In this document: positions 23,948 through 42,659 of the stretch, piece by piece
How positions within the stretch are numbered: the first letter of the stretch is position 1
Layout of the letters: the number at the start of each line of letters is the position of its first letter
Assembly: GCA_024291935.2 (NCBI GenBank)
Contig: CM044315.1
Coordinates: 78,226,385-78,290,384 of the forward strand
Direction: 5' to 3'
DNA length: 64,000 bases
DNA from: Okapia johnstoni
Taxonomy: Eukaryota > Chordata > Mammalia > Artiodactyla > Giraffidae
Made by a program: the position numbers and the translations under genes
Notes under the pieces: model-generated
The model's database searches: none
The model's input: only the letters and a program-made list of their open reading frames with translations
Told to the model about the DNA's origin: nothing

Positions 23948-24904
23948 AAGGATAGGTAGAGAACATATTCCCTTTAGCTTTAAAGACAAAGCAGGTAGGT
24001 GGAAAAGAGTTCCGTTTTGGACCTGGAGAGTCTGAGGTACTATACTAGCTACTTTCTGAGGTATTTGCTCAGCCCAGGAGAGCTTCTTTTTTTCTGGAAA
24101 CTGCTCTGACTTCTAGAGTCCATGCTGTGTGACTGCACTTTCCCTTCCACTTCCAACAGCTGACCAGAGGGGATGTAGGTGCTGAAAGATAGATGGAACG
24201 ACAACGGTTAATATCAGGGTGACAGAACTGTATAATCCGCTTTTGGGGAAAAGGATGAGCATACCTACCAAATAGAGAACAGAGTGGACTGGAGGAGGAT
24301 GAACACTTCCTGGGCTTTCCACAGGTTCTCATTTCTAGCTCTGGTCCCTTCCGAAAACCTGGTTGCGTTGCTGTCTTCAATTCTCTAAGACCCGCCCTTT
24401 CAGCCTTTATATAATAAACTGTTCTGAGGTGGCTCTACTACTTGCAATGAAGAATACCAGCTGATGTGGGAAGGAAAGTGAAGGATCTGAAGCTCAAGAG
24501 AATGGAGGCGGGCAGGGACCCTTAGTGGATGGATGACAACTGAAGACATGGGAGCTGACAGGACTGATCAGAGTGAAGGAGAACGGGAGCACGGATGCTC
24601 AGGAGGGTGTCCCTCGGAACACCAGCATTTAAGAGAACTTGTGAAGGGGCAGCAAGACGGGAGAGAACAGTGTCACGACAACCAGGGGGAGGGGAGATCA
24701 AGGAGAGGTTTGTCCACTGTGCAAAATCCTGCAGAGAGGCAAACAAAGATGAGTGGGGCTGGGAGAGAAAGGTCAAGGCAGGACACTGAGTAGTGAATAG
24801 GTTGCAAGGAAAGAAATATGTGTCTTTCTTTTTCCCTCATGTACTAAGCCTAGCATAGGTGCCTCTTATATAGCAGATGTCAATGCTTGCTGACTAAGTG
24901 TTTG

Positions 24905-25110
24905 AAAGTGTAAGATCTTAGGCTCTGGAATGAATAACCTGGGTTTGGGTTCCAACTCTGTTATGCAAGAAACAAGTTACCTTGGGCTAGCTTGGCCCCT
25001 TTAAGTTTTGGTTTTCTCATCTGTTTATTTAGAGAATAATAATAGCACCTTCCATACAATGCTGTTGTGAAGTTAAATTAGTGCAGTAACTAGCATATTC
25101 ATCTACCAAG
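24905..25110 (+). mobile_element. MIR SINE fragment
   Basis: The MIR order is visible: 'aggctctggaatgaataacc', 'tgggttccaactctgttatg', 'ttttctcatctgtttattta', 'gagaataataatagcacctt' and 'tgctgttgtgaagttaaatt'. Confidence 0.75.
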
Positions 25111-26871
25111 GTTTCCCTGCAGGCATCTTTCACTCTAGTCTTGTCAAACTACTTTACCTGTAATGTCCAGAATGTACCAAGTTCCTCCATACCTCTGAGA
25201 GGTTGTTTGTACTCCTTCCTCAGTTCAGTGAACTCCTAACTCTCATCAAGATCCAACTTTTCCTGAACTCTCCACAAGAGTCAGCATATCCTCCTCTGTA
25301 CTCAGAACTCATCTCTAGCTAGTGCTCATCAATCATACTTACTATAACAAACAAAAGTGAGGTAATTTATAGAGCACTCGGTGTGGCATCTGGCACACAG
25401 GACACTTCAATAAATTATAGCTGTTATTTTTACTGTAATTCTTATTGATGGGTCTGTACACACCAGTCAAAGGCAAATTCTTTGAGCCAGACCTGCACTG
25501 AACTTCTTTTCTGAATTCCTAGGGCCTAGCAAACGACAGAACATATGACTGCACTGGCTCCATGTCTAGTATTTTTCCTGCTTCCAGGGGCAAGGAGTCT
25601 GGAAAATGCCTGCAGGTTCTGGGCAGGGCTCTGATTTTAGCATTTCAGAAGATCAATCCTAGATGTACAAGCAACCTTGGAAGTCTGGTTGATTTACTGG
25701 ATATCTCAGTCCCAGATTCCTATCTATTGTTACAGAATTGTTAGAAAGTTATTCTTGAATGGAAGCAAACAGCTACCAGTGTTGTTTCATGAGACTTTAG
25801 CTTTTTTTAAACTTTTTTTCTGCAATGTCTGAATGCAAGTATTACTTTTAAAATTATAAAGACACTTTTACAGAAGGAAGAACTTCTTCATCTATTAAAA
25901 TCAAAACCTTTCTCACAGTAACTCTTGTCCACTGGGCTTGTCTACCTTTTAGGGGACAGAAAAGCTATGCATCTATTACATATGAGAAGACTTCCAGTAT
26001 CTGACAGCAATGATCATAATCCTTTTTCTAGATTCAACTTTTTCCTAAATTAAAAAAACAAAAAACTTCCTGCTCCTAACTTCTGGACTAACACACTGGA
26101 GTCCGTTTGATTATCAGCCTCGGCTCTCAGCTCAGTTGGTGAGAAGGCATGGGTCTGGAGGTAACTGGGTCTGGACTGGGAAACACTCTAGTGACATGAA
26201 GAGCCCAGCCCTGGGGAGACAGCACATCTCCTCTCCCCTAAATTGTGCTAATGGTGTGATACGAACAGCTGTGGTCTGCGGAGAAGCACCTATCACCCAG
26301 TTGGAGAGGTGGAGAGGAAGCCAACCGTGGAGCATGAAGCAGCGAGGACTCAGTGGTCTCTGGATTACTTCACCCAAAGACTTCTCACACTCAGGGGCAC
26401 CAGGTCTCTAAACCATCTGTCCCCACTAGAGAACTTCTTTATGTACAGCCAACAGATAAACCCACAGAGCAGTCTTCAGGACTGCTTTATCTTGGCTGAG
26501 AAGAAGTGGTCTCCAGGCTCTGCTTACATCAGTGTGCCTACCAAACGAGAGCCCACGACAGCCACTGGGGCCTCTTTCTGGCTTTGGGTTACAAGTCTCC
26601 TAGGCAAATATTTATGAACACTACCAATGTTGGAACCTCGGGCAGGGTGACTGGAATTAGAAAAGGAAAAGACTCATAGCACTGAGTTCTGATACTAAAC
26701 AGGCTTCTCTCAGAAATGCAGGGGACTGAGGAGGAACCAAAGTCCAGCAGCAGCAGCAGGACACGTGAGGTGGCCCTACACACTGGGAACACACGACCAC
26801 TTTAATCTTAGCTCAGGAATAACCACTGCCACCTAGAGCATTCTCCAGAGTTCCGGCACAAGGACACTCAC

Positions 26872-27081
26872 ATCTTGCAGAAGCTTCTCTAAATTCTCTT
26901 GAAGTTCGTAGAAGTAGTGTGAGGTAATGAGGCCACTCCGAGATTTGTCCAGGCAGTCTCGGGCCATCTCTATCACCTGATGATGAATAAAGCTCAAGGT
27001 TCCATCAGCCAAGGGCAACACCTTGTCTGGAGTGTTGGAGGAGATGAACTCGGCTAGACGCTCTTCCATTTGTGCAGTGGC
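26872..27081 (-). CDS. MAST2: MAST2 exon, DUF1908 (MAST pre-kinase) segment
   Basis: Seventy codons encode [20 protein letters not shown], then [40 protein letters not shown] and [10 protein letters not shown]. This is the helical pre-kinase domain found only in MAST kinases. The acceptor is GCAG and the donor GTGAGT, phase 0/0. Confidence 0.96.
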
Positions 27082-27894
27082 CTGCAAATCAAAGAGGATT
27101 AGTGACTCTCTCCTCCTGAGCCAGCTCGCCCGAAGGGCCTGGTCATAGCCTGAGGACAGGCTCTGTGATCCTGCTTTCTTGATGTTGCACTTGGGGAACC
27201 TGACGACTGAAGACGTGAAAGGTGGCCTTCAAGTCAAGTCAAAACATTCAGTCAAGGCCCTCTCCCATCTGGCCTTGTCCACCTCTCCACTCCTTAAAGG
27301 GCATGCTCTCTTGCTCTAAGGACACTGGGGTTCTGTTGTTTCCCTCCTTCATTATGCTGTCTCACACCTCTGTCCATTTAAGCTGTTGCTTGTGTGTGGC
27401 TTTTTCACCTGCCAAGCCTGCCTGACAAACTCCTACTACTCCTTCTAATCTCAGTTCAAGCATCATTTTCCTCTGGGAAGTCTTTAATTCCTCCAGGCAA
27501 ACTAGGGCTTCTTTCCCTCTGTGCTTCCACTGGACCCCCCAACTATACAGACTTGGTGTGTGGACACTGCTGGTTTCTAAATCTGTCTCCAAACTGGGAA
27601 CTTCTTCAAGACAGAGGGAGTCTGATTTATCTCAGGATGCTCTTACTTCACCTTAGGACCCAAGTGAGATAAGCAGATGTTCAGAGAGTATTTACTGAAG
27701 TTGTGAACCTGCCTGCTCACAGACCCAGATCCCCAGCAGAGCAGCATGGGGTTTGGCTCAGAAGCCTCTTGGGGACCTAACTGCACATGAATGTCGAAAG
27801 AACAAACATATGTGAGCTAACAAGTTCCTGCCTATCTGGGGCTTGGCTTTCTTTTCTTTGCCCACCAGCTGGCAATTTCTGATTTTCAGTGTGT

Positions 27895-27975
27895 TTAGGT
27901 GGGTATTTGTGTATGTGTGTGTATGTTTACACACATTTTTGGTTTATGTGTATATATAGACACATATACATATAT
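27895..27975 (+). repeat. TG/TA-rich microsatellite
   Basis: This is interrupted (TG)n and (TA)n sequence, 'gtgtatgtgtgtgtatg' then 'tatatatagacacatatac', followed by a purine-rich GGGAGG stretch. Confidence 0.8.
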
Positions 27976-28289
27976 GGTGGTGGGAGGGGAGAGGAGGTGG
28001 GAGGGAGTGGAAGGAATCAACATATTTTCTCTATCAGTTCATCCTACATGAATGACTTGGGGACATACAAACATGCAGTGCTAGAATAACAACACAACAC
28101 CTAATACATAAGGAGGAGGAGGAAACATGGGATGCATTTTCAAACACTATACATACCCCCAATTTTTTTAATAAAGAACCAAGCACAACAGAATGATTTC
28201 CACACTGTCACTCTGCCCCTCTGCTTTGCTCTCATTCTCCAGTGCCCACTCAAAGGCTAGAAAGTGCAGACCACAGAGCAGCAGAGAAA

Positions 28290-28500
28290 TAACAGCTAAC
28301 ACTTCTGAGTGCTTACTGTGTCCTGGGCATAGTTAGAAAAGTTTAATGTTCATTAATCTTCACAAGCCCCCAGTGAGATAGATTCTCTTCTTATCCCAAA
28401 TTACTGATGAGGCAAATGAAGTTCAGTGAAGTTAATCATTTGCCCAGGGTCACGAGACTAATACACAGTGGAAGCAGACTTGAACCCAGTCGGTCTGCTC
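28290..28500 (-). mobile_element. MIR SINE fragment
   Basis: The + strand shows the reversed MIR: 'gagtgcttactgtgtcctgg', 'cattaatcttcacaagcccc', 'ttactgatgaggcaaatgaa', 'gttaatcatttgcccagggt' and 'gcagacttgaacccag'. Confidence 0.8.
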
Positions 28501-29455
28501 CCAGAATCTGCTCTTCCTCACTGCTCCACTTCCCTGTGAAGAAGGGAAGCACAAGGATGGCACACCTTTCCCTTGGCCTTCCATGTGTGCCCGGAGACTC
28601 CCCGAGGCTACAGAAAGGACACGCTTGGAGGAGCAGGAAACCACACATTGCCAACCCTAATACAGACGAACTGGCAGAGCCGGGGGTCTGGATGGAGGAT
28701 GAAGAAAGAGGCTTGAAGACCTCATGCTTGCTGCTGTCATGAAGAGGGGTCCACCTGGCCCTGGTTCCCTCTCTCCAGAGCTGGTTTGTTCTGCAGGAGC
28801 AGGGCCTATCATTAGACAGCCACTTCACAGGGTTTAGGCATGTGGTCTTCAAAAGGAAATGCAAATGCAAAACAAGATTCTCGTTCCACATACGAGGAGG
28901 TTCACCGTCAAACTGCAGCTATAAAGACCACTTCTCAACTATCTCAGGACAGTAACCTGCCTCCCGTCTTAGCATTTCCCCACTTGAAAAGATAAGTCCA
29001 ATTGTGAATAGCAACTCTGAGCTCTGTCTCCCACCTTACTGCTCCCTCTGGCTAATTTCCTGGGAGGGGAAATTTAGAAATCTGCCTTAAATGAAGGTGC
29101 TCTCAGAGGGCAAATCTCCTTCTGGGGGACTGCAACTCATGGATCCTCATGGGCACGGTTAGAACCAAGATCTCTGCTCTTTCCTTCCCCACTAACATAT
29201 GGTTTTGACATTTCCCTCTAGACACCCCTTTTCTGTGGGGAGTGAGGAAACAGACGTTTGCAAGCACAATCCCCAAACTCCCAAGTCCTCTGCCCCTCCT
29301 CTTCTCTGGCAGTCTGGAAGCCCCCGTGTTACATCCTCCTATTCTGGGTGCCCCTGGAGACAGAGTGCTACCTCCCACCTCTGGTCTTTGCACTGGGGCT
29401 GGCTGGAGGCGGCATCCTCAGAGATATTACCATTTCCTTTAATCTGGATCCTTAC

Positions 29456-29531
29456 CTTGGGGAATCTTTCCTTGTATACATGATTCATCATTATTATTTC
29501 ACTGTCAAAGGAAACTGGTGACCGTCCAGGA
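29456..29531 (-). CDS. MAST2: MAST2 exon, N-terminal to DUF1908
   Basis: It encodes [20 protein letters not shown], then ERFPK. The first base completes the Ser of SLS. The acceptor is TTTAG and the donor GTAAGG. The acceptor keeps a good T-rich tract. Confidence 0.95.
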
Positions 29532-31422
29532 CTAAATAAGAAAGAAACAACTGTGTTAATGTTAGTGCCAGGGAACCATCGAGGAGAAAGATGCCCATCC
29601 CCAGAGCCTGTGTCTGCCCACTGTCTGTAGCACCCATACACTCCCACCTTCAGGAGTGCTGAGTTCCAGAGCCTCCTTATTCCTGGAGCTGCCACTACAC
29701 TTTTTTCAGCTCAAAATGGTGTCACTTGGAGCTAGACTATTTTCCTGTAAGAGGCCTGGCCTTCACAAAGACCTCTGCCAGAGCCTGAAAAGGCCTAGGC
29801 AGGAGGAGACCACTCTTGAAGCCACAGGTAGTTCTTCTAAGATCCCCACCCCCATAACAGGACTCTCTGGGTCCTCCTTGCTTTGGCCAGTGGGGTTGGG
29901 CACACCCCCAGCATGTTCCAGGAATCAAATCAAATCAAACCACCAACCATCAAAACAACTAGAGGAAGACAATGTATACCTGTATCTTTACCAAACAAGC
30001 TGCAGCCAGTGGGGCTGACCTAGCTCTACCTGGGGGATAAATGAGGCCAGTCCCGCCAGTCTGTGGAGAACTGTAAACCTGGGCCATCTAAATCTTCTGC
30101 TTTGGCTCACGTGTTGTTATATCCTCGTAAAGGATTTCAAAGTCTGAGCCACACAACTGAATGGCTACTTAGGTCCTGCTCAGTTTGATGCCCCCAACCT
30201 GTGATCCCAGTTGAGTCCAGAGCTGCTCTTTCCTGCCTTTCCTCCCTGCGGTGACCCTGGTCAGCATGCTGCACTAATGCACATTGCCAAGCATTTTAAG
30301 ATTAATCCTCAGGGATTCCCAGAGGTACTGCAGTCCTCTTAATCTCAGATGGTCTAACAGGTGCCCCTGTTTCTGTGTGGACTGTGAACAGCACCAAGAT
30401 TTGGGCGTTTCTCTGTGGCACCAGGCTCCATGCTCCCTTGTCTGAATGTCTGACCCTGTGCACTGCAGTCCCAGTCATTACTGTCATCAACCTAAACTTG
30501 AACCAGCCTTTTCGGTCTGGCTTAGCTCACTCCCTGACACTTGTAGTGCCAACATTACCTGAGGAGACTCTTCCTGGAAGGCACTACTCCTTGGTCCCCA
30601 CCCTCAACATGTTGGCCAATTTAGTATTTCTCAGGGGCCCTGGAAAGCTGAGTTCCATCTCTGAAAGCCCTGCTCATTGCAGTTTCCACCTTCTTCCTGA
30701 ACCTGAAATTTTGGCACAGATTTACCACCTAATGCCAAAGAGAGGAGCTGACTGAATCCATGGAATAAACAGAGAAATCAGGGATTAAGGACTGCTTGGT
30801 TTGATGAGCCCCAGTGATTCAGGGAGATGAGACCGACTGAGATGGCCATTTAGTTCTGCTTCTGCGATGGGCTTCTCCCTGAGTCAGCCACAAGTATCCT
30901 CAGAAGCAATGTTTTCAGTTGGCTGAGTTATATATTCTGGGTTTCTGGGTTCTCAGCCAGGTAACCATCAGAAGGGATGATACCATTACTCTCCCGTAAC
31001 TGAAAAGAGTTCAGTACATTTCTACTGCCAACTACTTTTAAAGGGAAAAAGATGGACCCCCTAACAGCATTGTTAGGCACCTCTTGGTGGCAGGGGGTGG
31101 TAGGGTGAGCTGAACTGTACCTGAAGCCAAAGGGCTTGAGCCTCCCTGGACTTGACTCATTTGAGCTGTGCCCATGTGCTAGGCCAGGGGTTGGCAAATT
31201 ACGGCCCGCAGACCAAATCTGGCCAGCTGCCTACTTTTATAAATAAAGTTCACATAATGTCTGTGGATGAGTCCACACAACAGCAGGGTAAGTAGCTGCC
31301 AGAGGTGGTATGGACCACAAAGTGTGAACTACTTACTGTCTTGCCCTTTATGGAGAAGTGGGCCAACTCCTAGGCTCTGAGGACAAGCTGAGCTCCAGGG
31401 CACTGGGTGGAGGGTCCCTTAC
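29532..31422 (-). other. MAST2: MAST2 intron
   Basis: A 1.9-kb intron. It contains a hAT-type DNA-transposon remnant at 31185-31373. No other confident feature. Confidence 0.7.
31185..31373 (+). mobile_element. Short hAT-type DNA transposon remnant
   Basis: The left end caggggttggcaaattacgg is matched by a diverged inverted copy at the right end (ggccaactcctag). The inside reads 'cccgcagaccaaatctggcc' and 'aataaagttcacataatg', as in a common mammalian hAT-like MITE. It is non-autonomous and old. The subfamily was not assigned. Confidence 0.7.
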
Positions 31423-31577
31423 CTGAGGCTGCGGGAGCGGGGCCGCAGGGCGGGGGACTGCCGTCCCTCCTCATCGGGCACACTCTCTGTGCTGAAATGC
31501 TTCGTCAAGAAGTGCAGCTCATCGGCCGTGGGCTGGAAAGGCAACTGGTGCAGCTTCTCCTGAGAGGAGCAAGATGA
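31423..31577 (-). CDS. MAST2: MAST2 exon, N-terminal Ser/Pro region
   Basis: It encodes [20 protein letters not shown], then [20 protein letters not shown] and [11 protein letters not shown] plus two bases. It has no Met and is too short to show as a long open frame, but the splice sites and phase fit. A second in-frame acceptor AG lies 18 bases downstream and would start the exon at 31559 with EKLHQ. Confidence 0.92.
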
Positions 31578-38098
<6,521 letters not shown>

Positions 38099-38174
38099 CT
38101 ACGGGCAGGAACAAAGGAAAAGTGAGCAGGTGCATTTGGAGAGAAATTCCGGGGACTGTCCAAAGGACTGTTAC
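38099..38174 (-). CDS. MAST2: MAST2 exon, N-terminal Ser/Pro region (most upstream in window)
   Basis: It encodes [20 protein letters not shown], then VPAR plus two bases of another Arg. It starts with two bases completing a codon (xGT, likely Gly). The acceptor is CCACAG and the donor GTAAGT. This is the most 5' MAST2 exon I can find in the window. The earlier exon encoding the conserved SPLHGHTG-type segment is not visible to the right. Confidence 0.93.
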
Positions 38175-38834
38175 CTGTGGACAGGGAAAGTAAAAGAAAT
38201 CCTCTGTGAGGTTTGCTTCTGGGGAAGGCTGAGATGACAACCTTTAGAAAAGAAATCATCCCCTAGCATCGGCAATGAGCACATATGATTATTTTTCCAG
38301 GCCCACCATTAATTTAATGATTCTCTCTTCGCAAAAGTTTGGCAGCCCAGAGGGTTCTCCCTTGTTCCCAAGTTGCCTATAACCCATCTATGCTTCTCAG
38401 ACATCTGTTCTAGATCTAGCAGCAACTTGACAATTTCCTGTCTTCACTGGAACACCTTAGGTTCCAATCTGCCTAGTCAAGTTAACCCAACTTTGCAAAG
38501 GCTTGAACTCATCCAGGGCAGAGAGCACAGCCAAACACTCAAACACTTCTCCAAGGGCAAAGGGACTTCTGGTCTGAAAGGCTCTTGCACATATATTCTG
38601 CACATTGCATCCAAGGGGCTAACCCAGAAATATGTGTGTCTAGAGGAAAATGAAGTCCTCAGGTGAGGACTTGGGAGAGCGGTGCTCCTTAAACAGTCCA
38701 TACACAAGGTCCCCAAGTCTGCAAAGCATGCCCAACCCCTTCACAGGATAGTAATTATCTCCATTTCTTTGTTAGTTTTCACATGTTCCCTATAACTTGT
38801 AAACTTATAGCTCAGAAGCTTTGAATAAAACTGT

Positions 38835-39428
38835 GTGCTTCTGTTTACAATAGCCAGGACATGGAAGCAACCTAGATGTCCATTGGCAGACAAATAGATA
38901 AGAAAGCTGTGGTACATATACACAAAGGAATATTACTCAGCTATTAAAAAGAATGCATTTGAATCAGTTCTAATGAGGTGGATGAAACTGGAGTCTATTA
39001 TAGAGAGAGAAGTAAGTCAGAAAGAAAAACACCAATATAGTATATTAATGCATATATATGGAATTTAGAAAGACGGTAAAGATGACCCTGTATGAAAGAT
39101 AGCAAAAGAGACAGATATATAAAGAACAGACTTTTGGACTCTGTGGGAGAAGCCAAGGGTGGGATGATTTGAGAGAATAGCATTAAAACATGTGTATTAT
39201 CATATGTGAAATAGATCGCCAGTCCAGGTTCTATGCATGAGACAGGGTGCTCAGGGCTGGTACTCTGGGATGACCCTGAGGGATGCGATGGGGAGGGAGG
39301 TGGGAGGGAGGGTCAGGATGGGGAACATATGTACACCTATGGCTGATTCATGTGAATGTATGGCAAAAACCACTGCAATACTGTAAAGTAATTAGCCTCC
39401 AATTAAAGTAAATTGAAAAAATAAAATG
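38835..39428 (+). mobile_element. Ruminant-type L1 3' end
   Basis: The 3' UTR reads 'tttacaatagccaggacatg', 'gtggtacatatacacaaagg', 'gaaatagatcgccagtccag' and 'ccaattaaagtaaattg', with an A-rich tail. It is 5'-truncated and among the better-preserved L1 pieces here, so probably younger. Confidence 0.88.
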
Positions 39429-39825
39429 TGTGCTTACCTTAGTGCTAAGGACCACGATTGCCAAATCTAAGCCTGCCATACTTATGTAGTCCAATTGCCA
39501 GCTGGGGGTTGGTATGTAGGAGAAGCTGTCAACATGTCTCTACCCAAAAAACCATGTTGAAGTAAACACCACACTCCATGATGTGCTGATCACTCAGCCA
39601 ATCCCTGCTCACCACCCCACTTCTGTGCTCACCTCTATGAACCCACACTAGCTATGAGGAACATCAGCTACCCAGGGACCTGATAGTTTAGCAGGTACTG
39701 GTTTCTTCTTGGACAATTTATTTTTTGTATAGGGTATGATGTTCCAAAGTGCTATGAAGCTGCCCATGAGTTTCTCATTATCTCCATTCAACAGGCGTGG
39801 ATATTACTCAATGTCTTTCTGTACT

Positions 39826-40032
39826 GATCTTCCGGGTGGCTCAGACAGTAAAGAATCCACCTGCAATGTGGAAGACCTGGGTTTGATCCCTGGATTGGGA
39901 AGATCCCCTGGAAGAGGGCATGGTAACCCACTCCAGAATTCTTGCCTGGAGAATCCCCAAGGACAGAGGAGCCTGGCAGGCTACCGTTCATGGGGTTGCA
40001 AAGAGTTGGACACAACTGAGCGACTAAGCACA
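39826..40032 (+). mobile_element. Bov-tA SINE
   Basis: Full order from 'cttccgggtggctcagacag' to 'gttggacacaactgagcgac'. An imperfect flanking repeat, gtactgatctt / gtacttatctt, starts at 39821 and 40033. Confidence 0.9.
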
Positions 40033-40719
40033 GTACTTATCTTAGAAAAACCAGTCTCTCAAACTACGGCTCCCTACCCTGTGCAGTACCTCTGTATCAA
40101 TTATATAAAGGCACTCTCTTTAGGAGAACTAATGAAGAAGAGGCATTTTCAGCTTCTACTCATCCCCTTGCCAGGGAGCCCCAGTGAGGTACACAACCTT
40201 ATGCAGTAGATCTGCTCTCAACTCAGTATCAACTCTGGGTTTCCTGTGTGTTGAGGGCTACCTCTTATGGTTTATCCTACCTCCTGGCTAGCACATGCCA
40301 CCAGGGTGTGAAAAAAGTGATTTAGAATAGCTGTTTCCTTAGGTAGGACTTAAAAAGAATCAGGCCTCTTCAGAATTATCAAGGTCTAAAAAACTATATA
40401 TATAAAATTCTTTTTAAATAGTGTCATCTCAGAGATTAACAAGTACCCTCAGTTTGATCCCTGACATGTAAAGCTAGATGTCCTTTGTTGGTTCCCAAAA
40501 CCACCAACCTAAAGCCTCAAGGCCCTGAACATGAGTATCCTACAAACAATGACCAGCCTTCCAAGGACCAGGTGTGGTGATGGTTATTGAAAAGAACATG
40601 AAGAATCTTCCAGGAGCTCACAGCAAAGCTACAGAACACACAAATGTCAGAAATATCTAACACTAAGAGGAAAAAAGTTGCAAATAACAACAATAATAAA
40701 AACCAGCACATCACTGAGG

Positions 40720-41110
40720 TATGTGACAACTTCAAGCAGAATAATAATCCTTAAAGGATAACAGAGTGGAGGATGCAGAAAACATATTTGAAGAAATAAT
40801 GGCTGATGGTTTTCTAAATTTGATGGAAAAAACTATAAACTCATTTTATCTAAGAATCTCTAAGAGAAAGAGGAAGAAATATATACCAAAGCACATTACA
40901 ATCATATTGCTCAAAACTCATGATAAAAAGAAAAATCTTAAAAGTAGTTGGGAGGCAGATTGAGGTGGGTAGGAAAGACATGTTTAGACAGGAATAAAGA
41001 TAAGGATTATAGTAGCCTTCTCACTGAAAATAATGCAAAAGGATAATGAAATAACATCTTTAATGGGAAAAAACACAAATCCTACCAACCTAGAATTCTA
41101 TACCCAGCTA
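40720..41110 (+). mobile_element. Old L1 fragment (ORF1 region), left part
   Basis: It reads like decayed mammalian L1 ORF1 sequence: 'gaagaaataatggctgatgg', 'gtagttgggaggcagattga' and 'cctagaattctatacccagc'. It resumes after 41825 and is interrupted by an LTR-like element. Confidence 0.65.
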
Positions 41111-41824
41111 CTGTGTAATAAAGAAGCTGGTGGCATTTGTCCCCAGTTCCTGGGAATGTGCCTCTAAATCTTTGCAATTTCCCAAGTGATAGGAGTGTCT
41201 TTGTTATTCATGGTGGGGCCAGACAGTTTATGCAAATAAGATGAGGAGCCAAGAGAACAGAGAGCTGAAGCTTTAAGCCATCTGATATTACTCTGGCCTC
41301 CAGGGGTGCCAGAGACTGAGTTCAATCACATAGGCGATGAATCAATCAATCATGCCTACATAATGAAACTCCAGTAAGCACTATGGACACCAAAGCTCTG
41401 ATGAGCGTTCCTGGTTAAAGCTCTGATGAGCGTTCCTGGTTAATAATACTTTGCATATTGTTACACATCAGTGTGCCAGGAGAGTGAAGCATCTAGACTT
41501 CATGGAGAGAAGGCACCAGAAACTTCACACATGGGACCCTCCTAGACTTCACCTTAAGTGTCTCTATTTTTGGCTGGTTCTTAATATACCCTTTTTGCTA
41601 TAATAAAACTGTATTTGTAAATATAGTTCTTTTATGATTTCTGCAAATCATTCTAGTAAATTATTAAATCTGAGGAGGCAGTGGGAACCCCGAACTTGTA
41701 TCCAGTTGGTGAGAATTATGAGTGGCCTGGGAACTGCCAATCATGCAAGTGATGTCTAAAGTAACGATAGTTTTGTGGAGGACTGTGGCCACAACCTAAG
41801 TTCTGCCCAATTCTGGGCAGTTAG
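41111..41824 (+). mobile_element. LTR-like element inserted in old L1
   Basis: The interval breaks the L1 reading at 'tatacccag' and the L1 resumes at 'accagtgaaaatactc'. It has LTR-like features: 'gctataataaaactgtattt' as a poly(A)-type signal, followed by 'gatttctgcaaatcattcta' and 'aatctgaggaggcagtggga'. It resembles ancient mammalian endogenous-retrovirus LTR sequence. It has no open genes and the subfamily was not assigned. Confidence 0.5.
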
Positions 41825-42420
41825 TGTCAAAAGTCACTGCACCAGTGAAAATACTCTTAAAAAACAAAGGTGAAATAAATATATTTCCAGATAAAAAAGC
41901 CAAACAAAATCCTCAACAGAAGACCACACTGCAAGAAATATTTTTAAAATATCCTTTAGGCACAAGGAAAATAATACCAGATGGAAATATGAATCTACAC
42001 AAAAGAATGAAGAGCACTGGAAATGTTAACTACATGGGAAAATATCTAATATTTTTTTATTATTTAAATGTCTTTAAAAAATAATGTTTAAACAAAAATA
42101 ACAAGGTAATGTGAAGTTTATATCATATATGAAAATAAAAAGGTTGAAGACAATATAAAGGCTGGGAGGGTAGAAACGAAATAGTATTATTTTTATGCTA
42201 CATGTGAAGTGGTTTAATATGGTGATAAAAATGTATATTATACATGCTAATCCAACTACTAAATAACAAAGAGTTACAGCTCATGAATCAATAGAGGATA
42301 TAAAATAAAATTAAAAAACACTCAGTCCCAAATAAAAGAGCAAATCAAGAAAAAAACATATGGTACAATAAGAAAATATATAGGAAGATGACAGATTTAA
42401 ATCAAAACATTATCAACAAC
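41825..42420 (+). mobile_element. Old L1 fragment, right part
   Basis: It continues the L1 text: 'acaaaggtgaaataaatata', 'ttccagataaaaaagccaaa' and 'gaccacactgcaagaaatat'. Decayed, with no long coding frame. The right limit is uncertain. Confidence 0.6.
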
Positions 42421-42439
42421 AACAGTAAATGAAATAGTA

Positions 42440-42655
42440 TGGTGGTGGTGGTGGTGGTTTAGTTGCTAAGTTGTGTCCAACTCTTGCGACCCCATGGACT
42501 ATAGCCTGCCAGGCTCCTCTGTCCATGGGATTCTCCAGGCAAGAATACTGGAGTGGGTTACCATTTCCTTCTCTAAGGGATCTTCCCAACCCAGGAATCA
42601 AACTCAGGTCTCCTGCATTGCAGGCTGATTCTTTACCAACTCAGCTGCAAGGCAC
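42440..42655 (-). mobile_element. Bov-tA SINE with (GGT)n end
   Basis: The minus strand gives the Bov-tA order from 'ttgcagctgagttggtaaag' to 'gtcgcaagagttggacacaa' type sequence. The + strand left end carries a (GGT)n microsatellite grown from the SINE tail. Confidence 0.9.
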
Positions 42656-42659
42656 CAAT

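Larger units (their letters stand above)
23059..26871 (-). other. MAST2: MAST2 intron
   Basis: A 3.8-kb intron with a Bov-tA SINE at 23729-23947 and a MIR fragment near 24.9-25.1 kb. I saw no other repeat with confidence and no exon. Confidence 0.75.
27082..29455 (-). other. MAST2: MAST2 intron
   Basis: A 2.4-kb intron holding a TG/TA simple repeat near 27.9 kb and a MIR fragment near 28.3-28.5 kb. No further exon was seen. Confidence 0.75.

Noticed and set aside
28436..28891. A 151-codon minus-strand frame
   Set aside because: It overlaps a MIR fragment and intronic sequence and has no family resemblance.
39736..40209. Open frames with sequence such as GSDSKESTCNVEDLGLIPGL
   Set aside because: This is the translation of a Bov-tA SINE. 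The same peptide pattern recurs at 49.5 and 50.6 kb.
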